From CALOCN01 sp942491735 (GTDB lineage Bacteria > Eisenbacteria > RBG-16-71-46 > JABDJR01), in contig CALOCN010000019.1 in assembly GCA_942491735.1 (NCBI GenBank), positions 1 through 17,026 of the forward strand: a DNA stretch of 17,026 bases. Reading direction: 5' to 3'. A program made the position numbers and the translations under genes. The notes under the pieces were generated by a model. That model saw nothing but the letters and a program-made list of their open reading frames with translations. It did no database searches and was not told the DNA's origin. This document shows, in pieces, positions 1 through 6,500 of this stretch (positions within the stretch are counted from its first letter, which is position 1; each line of letters starts with the position of its first letter).

Positions 1-240
1 GTGTTTCATGCGTTCGCGCTACTCCTCGGCAAGACGGGGCTGCCCGTGGAGAGCCTCTCTCCATGGGGGCGGTTCGTGGTCTTCACGGCCCTCACGATTG
101 TTGTTTCCTCCCTGTCTTGGCGGTTCTTCGAGGGACCGATCAACGCGCACAAGGCACGCTTTCCGTACCGCGCGTCAAGCCCATCGGGGCCAAGGGGGGG
201 GGAGCCCGTCCCGAAGGGGAAGAAAACGCTCACCGGGTAG
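1..240 (+). CDS. Acyltransferase 3 family membrane protein, C-terminal fragment
   Basis: The reading frame is open from the left edge and stops with TAG at 238-240, so only the last 79 residues are visible. They contain one hydrophobic helix (FVVFTALTIVVSSLSW) followed by RFFEGPINAHKARF. This matches the usual end of acyltransferase 3 (OafA/YrhL-like) proteins, in which the last transmembrane helix leads into an aromatic-rich W/Y-x-F-[IF]-E-x-P motif and a basic cytoplasmic tail. Such integral membrane enzymes move acyl groups, often acetyl, onto extracytoplasmic sugars or lipids. The substrate cannot be inferred here. The GTG at position 1 is probably an internal valine codon. A run of nine G lies at 194-202 in the last 15 codons, so the exact C-terminus depends on a correct count of that run. 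The family call rests on a short segment. Confidence 0.7.
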   Translation: MFHAFALLLGKTGLPVESLSPWGRFVVFTALTIVVSSLSWRFFEGPINAHKARFPYRASSPSGPRGGEPVPKGKKTLTG

Positions 241-457
241 GAAGAGGGAACTTCCTGCGTTCGCCCTTGGACGCGGAGGAACTTTCCCTGGGGACTCACG
301 ACCCATCCCATCGGGGAGCGGTACCTTTCCGAATAAGTCCTCCTCCGCGGGCTCGTCGGGTTCCCTCGCTCAGGGCTATCAGCTCCCTGGGACGGTTGGT
401 AGCATGGAGCCATTCCCCCCCGGCCTGCGGACGTAAGACTTCCTCTCGCACACCTGT

Positions 458-462
458 AGGAG
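458..462 (+). promoter_or_regulatory. Ribosome binding site deciding a TTG start
   Basis: AGGAG at 458-462 lies 8 nt before the TTG at 471. The frame upstream has no stop back to position 63, so length alone would place the start too early. Starting at TTG 471 gives a short polar/basic N-terminus, a hydrophobic core and an ASA cleavage site, which is a complete signal peptide. The start choice is inference from the RBS plus signal peptide. Confidence 0.6.
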
Positions 463-470
463 CTCGCGCC

Positions 471-3400
471 TTGTCTGATTCCCGTTGTCCCCGGATCCTT
501 GGGGTGGCGCTGGTCGCCCTTTGGTCCGCCGTCTTCCTCGTCCCCCAAGCGAGTGCCCTGCAAGTGGTGGGGGAGGTCCTCATCAAACGCAAGGTGAGCG
601 ATACCCAGGGAGGAGCGTTCCGTCCTATTCTGAATCCCCGCGATCAGTTCGGTCGCGGGCTCGAGGCCGTCGGGGACATCAACGGGGACGGAATCGTCGA
701 TCTGGCGGTCGGGGTCCACTGGGCCGACGACGGCGGCTCCGCTGGAATCGATAGCAACGTGGGGGGCGTCTGGATCCTCTTCATGGACACGGACGGTCGT
801 CCCCTGGGGCGGCAGAAGATCAGCGCGACCCAGGGCGGGTTCACCGGGGATCTCGACGACGGCGATGAATTCGGCCGGGCCGTCGGCTCCGTGGGCGACC
901 TCGATGTCGACGGGGTTCCCGACATCGTCGTGGGGGCAACCTGTGACGACGACGGAGGCTTCAACCATGGGGCGGCCTGGATCCTCTTCCTCAACTCCGA
1001 CGGCACGGTCAAGGCGCACCAGAAGATCAGCGACACCGAGGGCAATTTCACAGCTACGTTGGACGCGGAGGACGAGTTTGGCCGTGGCTACGCCCTCCTG
1101 GACGATTGGGACGGCAACGGAGTGCGCGAGCTGGCCGTGGCGGCCACCCTGGACGATGACGGGGGGGAGAACAGTGGTGCGTTCTACGTCCTGTTCATGA
1201 ACCGGGACGGGACCGTGCTGTCCCATCAGAAAGTCAGCCGTCTCAGCGGCAACCTGAACGCGCCGATCGTGGCCAACGATACCTTCGCCATGAGCCTGTC
1301 GCGGATTGGCGATCTGGATGGGGACGGCGTGGTGGACATCCTGTCCACGGCTCTCGGCGACGATACGGGTGGGGTGCAGACAGGGGCCGCATGGATCCTG
1401 TTCATGAACACCGACGGGACCGTCAAGGGCTTTGACAAGATCAGCGCGAGCCGGGGACTGGTCGGCGCCCTGGATCGGCGTGACCAGTTCGGCTTCAACA
1501 GCGCGGGGATCGGAGATCACGATGGGGACGGAGTGTTCGACATCCTCGTCGGCTGCGCGCTGGACGACGATGGCGGGGGAAACCTGGAGAACAGCAATCG
1601 GGGAGCCGCCTATGTGATCTTCATGAACACGGACGGGAGCGTGAAGGGCTTCACGAAGATCAGTGCGACCGAGGGCAACCTGATGGACAACCTGGGGTTG
1701 CAGGACTGGTTCGGAACGGGTTGCGCCTGGCTCGGGGACCTCGACGGGGACGGCTTCGGGGACATTTCCTTGGGCGCCCGATTCTATGACGATGGGGGCT
1801 CGAATCAGGGTGCGATCTACAACCTGATGCTGCACGGGGGCATCGGCGCCGCACCGGTGGCCGAGTTCAGCGGGACGCCCCTCAGCGGCAACCCTGACCT
1901 GATCGTCTCCTTCGACGACCAGTCCACGGGGCAGATCAACCGATGGAGCTGGGACTTCGGGGACGGGTGGACTTCGGTCTTCGCCTCGCCGCAGCACAGG
2001 TACACGTCCCCCGGCGCCTACACCGTTTCGCTGACGGTCAGCGGGCCGGCCGGGACGGACAGCGAGACGAAGCTGGGGTACGTCGTCGTCGGGGCGGGTT
2101 CGGTCGTCGCGGACTTCAGTGCCGATGTCATGGGGGGGGCCGCTCCCCTGACGGTCCAGTTTCTGGACGAATCCCTGGGCAGTCCAACGGGCTTCGACTG
2201 GACCTTTGGGGACGGCGGGACTTCCACCCTCCAGAATCCCAGTCACGAGTACACGCTTCCGGGAACCTACACCGTCGAGCTCACCGTCACGGGGCAGGGC
2301 GGGCCGGACACCCGTACGCGCGTGGACTACATCAGTGTTCTGGAGCCTCCACCGACGCCGGAATTCACGGCGGACGTGACCGACGGCACGATTCCGTTCA
2401 GCGTCAGCTTCACGAACCAGACAACCGGCAACGCGACGAGCTACGCGTGGGACTTCGGAGACGGGGGAATGTCCACCGAAGTCGATCCGGAGCACCTGTA
2501 TGTTGCGGCCGGAGCCTACACCGTGGCCCTGATGGCCACGGGACCGGGGGGAGGCCAGACCGAGACGAAGGTCGACTACATCGTCGCGAACCTGCCGGCT
2601 GCGCCCGTGGCAGAGTTTTCTGGGGACGTCACCAGCGGAGAGTTTCCCCTGCTGGTTCAATTCACCAATCTCACGAGCGGATCCGCAACGTCCTATGCAT
2701 GGGACTTCGGCGATGGCGGAACGTCCACCCTGGTCGCGCCTTCTTACACCTACCTCGGGCCGGGAACGTTCACGGTGGCCTTGACCGCCACAGGACCGGG
2801 GGGAATGGATGTGGAGACCAAGGTCGGCTACGTCGACGTCAACTACCCTCCGCCGGTTGCTGGCTTCAGCGCGGATCCGCTGTCGGGAGACTTCCCGCTC
2901 GAGGTGAGCTTCTCGAATCTCTCGACGGGGGCCATCACGGACTACGCGTGGGACTTCGGGGACGGCGGCACGTCGACCTTGGCCAGTCCGCTGCACACGT
3001 ACACCACGGATGGGGCGTACACCGTCGCGCTGACGGTGACGGGCCCGGGGGGCATGGATACGGACACGCAGGTGGACGTGATCACCGTCAACGTGCCCCC
3101 GGCGCCTGTTGCTGGCTTCAGTGCGAATCCGCTGTCGGGAGATTTTCCGCTCGAGGTGAGCTTCTCGGATCTCTCGACGGGCCCGATCACGGACTACGCG
3201 TGGGACTTCGGGGACGGCGGCACGTCGACCGTGGCGAGTCCGCTGCACACGTACACCACGGATGGGACGTACACCGTCGCGCTGACGGTGACGGGCCCGG
3301 GTGGTATGGACACGGACACGCAGGTGGACGTGATCACCGTCAACGTTCCGCCTGCGCCGGTAGCCGGCTTCAGCGCGAATCCGCTGTCGGGAGATTTTCC

Positions 3401-3584
3401 GCTCGAGGTGAGCTTCTCGGATCTCTCGACGGGCCCGATCACGGACTACGCGTGGGACTTCGGGGACGGCGGCACGTCGACCGTGGCGAGTCCGCTGCAC
3501 ACGTACACCACGGATGGGACGTACACCGTCGCGCTGACGGTGACGGGCCCGGGGGCATGGACACGGACACGCAGGTGGACGTGA
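471..3584 (+). CDS. N-terminal part of giant protein: signal peptide, FG-GAP propeller I, PKD 1-7
   Basis: This is the literal open frame from TTG 471 to TGA 3582-3584 (1,037 residues). The signal peptide has RILGVALVALWSAVF as its core and cleaves after ASA at residue 29. Six FG-GAP blades follow, with calcium-loop motifs such as DINGDGIVD, DLDVDGVPD, DLDGDGVVD and DHDGDGVFD. Each blade carries a DDDGG-like segment and a strand of the type WILFMNTDGTVK. From about nt 1851 come PKD domains, each with the hallmark W-x-FGDG motif. Literal translation ends in PKD 7, where the frame is lost after TVTGPG and 10 unrelated residues precede the stop. The DNA after that stop still encodes the expected PKD ending in another frame, so this C-terminus is almost certainly not natural. 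Confidence 0.7.
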   Translation: MSDSRCPRILGVALVALWSAVFLVPQASALQVVGEVLIKRKVSDTQGGAFRPILNPRDQFGRGLEAVGDINGDGIVDLAVGVHWADDGGSAGIDSNVGGVWILFMDTDGRPLGRQKISATQGGFTGDLDDGDEFGRAVGSVGDLDVDGVPDIVVGATCDDDGGFNHGAAWILFLNSDGTVKAHQKISDTEGNFTATLDAEDEFGRGYALLDDWDGNGVRELAVAATLDDDGGENSGAFYVLFMNRDGTVLSHQKVSRLSGNLNAPIVANDTFAMSLSRIGDLDGDGVVDILSTALGDDTGGVQTGAAWILFMNTDGTVKGFDKISASRGLVGALDRRDQFGFNSAGIGDHDGDGVFDILVGCALDDDGGGNLENSNRGAAYVIFMNTDGSVKGFTKISATEGNLMDNLGLQDWFGTGCAWLGDLDGDGFGDISLGARFYDDGGSNQGAIYNLMLHGGIGAAPVAEFSGTPLSGNPDLIVSFDDQSTGQINRWSWDFGDGWTSVFASPQHRYTSPGAYTVSLTVSGPAGTDSETKLGYVVVGAGSVVADFSADVMGGAAPLTVQFLDESLGSPTGFDWTFGDGGTSTLQNPSHEYTLPGTYTVELTVTGQGGPDTRTRVDYISVLEPPPTPEFTADVTDGTIPFSVSFTNQTTGNATSYAWDFGDGGMSTEVDPEHLYVAAGAYTVALMATGPGGGQTETKVDYIVANLPAAPVAEFSGDVTSGEFPLLVQFTNLTSGSATSYAWDFGDGGTSTLVAPSYTYLGPGTFTVALTATGPGGMDVETKVGYVDVNYPPPVAGFSADPLSGDFPLEVSFSNLSTGAITDYAWDFGDGGTSTLASPLHTYTTDGAYTVALTVTGPGGMDTDTQVDVITVNVPPAPVAGFSANPLSGDFPLEVSFSDLSTGPITDYAWDFGDGGTSTVASPLHTYTTDGTYTVALTVTGPGGMDTDTQVDVITVNVPPAPVAGFSANPLSGDFPLEVSFSDLSTGPITDYAWDFGDGGTSTVASPLHTYTTDGTYTVALTVTGPGAWTRTRRWT

Positions 3585-6500
3585 TCACCGTCAACGTTCC
3601 GCCGCTGCCGGTTGCTGGCTTCAGCGCGAATCCGCTGTCGGGGACTTTTCCGCTGCGAGGTGACCTTCACGGACCTTTCGACGGGAGCCATCACGGCCTG
3701 GGCGTGGGACTTCGGGGACGGCGGCACGTCGACCTTGGCGAGTCCAATGCACACGTACACCACGGATGGGACGTACACCGTCGCGCTGACGGTGACGGGC
3801 CCGGGTGGCATGGACACGGACACGCAGGTGGACGTGATCACCGTCAACGTTCCGCCGCTGCCGGTTGCCGGATTCAGCGCGAATCCGCTGTCGGGAGACT
3901 TCCCGCTCGAGGTGAACTTCTCGGACCTTTCGACGGGAGCCATCACGGACTACGCGTGGGACTTCGGGGACGGCGGCACGTCGACCTTGGCGAGTCCAAT
4001 GCACACGTACACCACGGATGGGACGTACACCGTCGCGCTGACGGTGACGGGCCCGGGTGGCATGGACACGGACACGCAGGTGGACGTGATCACCGTCAAC
4101 GTTCCGCCTCCGCCGATTGCCGGATTCAGTGCGAATCCGTTGTCGGGGATCTTCCCGCTGGAGGTGAGCTTCTCGGACCTTTCGACGGGGACCATCACGG
4201 ACTACGCGTGGGACTTCGGAGATTCCGGTACCTCGACCGAGGCGAGTCCTGCGCACACGTACACGGCGGCAGGGGAGTACACCGTCTCCTTGACGGTGAC
4301 AGGGCCAGGGGGAATGGACACGAGCGTCCAGACGGACCTCATCTCGGTGGTCTTTCCGCCGCCCGTGGCTGAATTCTCAGCGGACTTCACCGGCGGGGTC
4401 TTCCCTCTGGACGTTCAGTTCAGCGACCTGTCCAGCGGCGAGGTGAGTTCCTATGCCTGGGACTTTGGCGACGGGAATACGTCGACCCTGCAGGATCCAA
4501 TGAACACTTACGCGTCGCCGGGGGACTACACCGTGGCGCTGATGGTGACCGGAGCGGGGGGGAACGACACCGAAACCAAGGTCGACTACATCGTCGTCAC
4601 GGGGCTGCCTCCCGTGGCCGGGTTCACGGCCACTCCCACCACGGGCGTGGCGCCCCTGGATGTGGATTTCACCAATACGACGACGGGGTCCGCGGACACC
4701 TGGTTCTGGGACTTCGGGGATGGGGGGACGTCCACGCTTGCCGATCCCTCCTACACCTATGCATCCCCCGGTATGTTTTCGGTTGCCCTGACGGCCAGCG
4801 GTCCCGGGGGCAGCGATGTCAGCACCCAGGTGGACCTGGTCACGGTGGACCCCACGCCTCCGATCCTTGCCGTCGGTGAGGTGATTTCGCACCAAAAGGT
4901 CAGCGCCACGGTCGGAGGCGTTCTGCCCGCTCTGGATGCGGGGGACCAGTTCGGAAGGGGTGTCGCCCCGCTCGGAGACGTGGACGGTGACGGCGTGATC
5001 GACCTGGCCGTCGGCGTCCAGAAAGACGATGACGGGGGCACGGCCGGCGCTGCCAGTGAGGTCGGCGCGGTGTGGATCCTGTTCATGAATACGGACGGGA
5101 CCACCAAGGCGCTGCAGAAGATCAGTGCCACCGCAGGGGGCTTCACGGCAATCCTCGAAGATGGCGACGAGTTCGGGCGCGCCGTCGGGGCTCCGGGAGA
5201 TGTGGACAACGACGGAACGCCGGATCTCCTGGCCGGTGCGGCGGGTGACGACGACGGGGGCTCGGATCGCGGGGCGTTCTATGTCCTCTTCCTCAACCCC
5301 GATGGGACGGTTCGGGACCACGAGAAGACCAGCTCGGACAGCGCGTTGTTTGCCGGACTCCTGGGGAACGGAGACGAATTCGGGCGCTCCTTTGCCTGCT
5401 TGGAGGATCTGGACGGGGATCTCGTTGGCGACATAGCCGTGGGGACACCGGGGGATGACGACGCAGGCGCCAACGCGGGGGCCGTGTACGTCGTCTTCTT
5501 GAACGCTGACGGGAGCGCCAAATCCCAGGTCAAGATCAGCGAGGCACAGGCAGGATTCACAGGGAACCTGGTGCCCAACGATGGCTTTGGCTTCAGTGTC
5601 GGAAACGTGGGTGACCTGAACGGAGACGGCGTTCCCGACCTGGGGGTTGGAGCCACGGGCACGGATGTGGGCGGCAATGGCACCGGCGGGCTCTGGCTCC
5701 TCGGCATGACCACTTCGGGTACGGTTCTGGGCTTCGAGCGCGTCACGAACGCGCGCGGTCTGACGGGCCAGCTCGACCCAGGGGATCAGTTCGGCTACGA
5801 CGTCGTTGGAATCGGGGACATCGATTTTGACGGGGTCCCGGACCTGGCGGCCAGTGCCGCGCTCGACGATGACGGCGGCCCGAACCGCGGCGCGGTCTAC
5901 GTGCTGCTCATGAATCTGGGCGGAACCGTCAAGAGCTTTCAAAAGATCAGTGCGTCCCAGGGAAACCTTGGCGCCGATTTGGACAATGCGGACCAGTTCG
6001 GCGCGTCCCTGGCCTTCTTGGGGGACTTGACCCGGGACGGCTACGGCGACCTGTGTGTCGGTGCACGTCTGGACGACGATGGTTTCTCTGAGGCAGGTGC
6101 CATCTACGTCCTGGCGCTGCAGGGCGTGGGGATTCCTCCCACTGCGGCGTTCGAGGCCAGCAGTCCGACCACCGGAATCTCCCCGTTGCTGGTCAGCTTC
6201 CAGGATCGATCCACGGGCAGCGTCGCCAGCTGGGCTTGGGACTTCGGGGACGGTGGAACCTCCACGCTCGAGAACCCGGCCCACGCGTACAGTGCCCCTG
6301 GACTCTACACCGTCTCCCTTACGGTGGGAGGTCCGGGCGGTGTCGATACCGCGACGCAAGTCGACCTGGTCGACGTGTTCCTTCCGGGCCCGCCGATTCC
6401 GGATTTCAGCGGGACTCCATTGGCGGGAATCGCCCCCTTGAGCGTCGACTTCACCGATCAATCCATCGGACAGGTGACGGAGTGGTTGTGGGACTTCGGG

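Noticed and set aside
6..3500. A 1,164-residue open frame on the minus strand across the PKD region
   Set aside because: It mirrors the repeat structure of the + strand gene, is arginine/valine-rich with repeated RRAAVPEVPRVVRD units, and has no domain, RBS or signal peptide. It is a by-product of GC-rich codon use in repeated FGDG-coding DNA.
3551..3555. Programmed ribosomal frameshift or phase variation to explain the breaks
   Set aside because: The G runs are only 4-5 long, the sites do not match a known slippery heptamer, and no start or stop arrangement or strong downstream structure supports it. Sequencing or assembly error explains all breaks more simply.
2853..4361. Regular repeats considered as a CRISPR array or other non-coding repeat
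   Set aside because: The period is 252 bp with no short repeat/unique spacer pattern, and units encode complete PKD domains with protein-level conservation.
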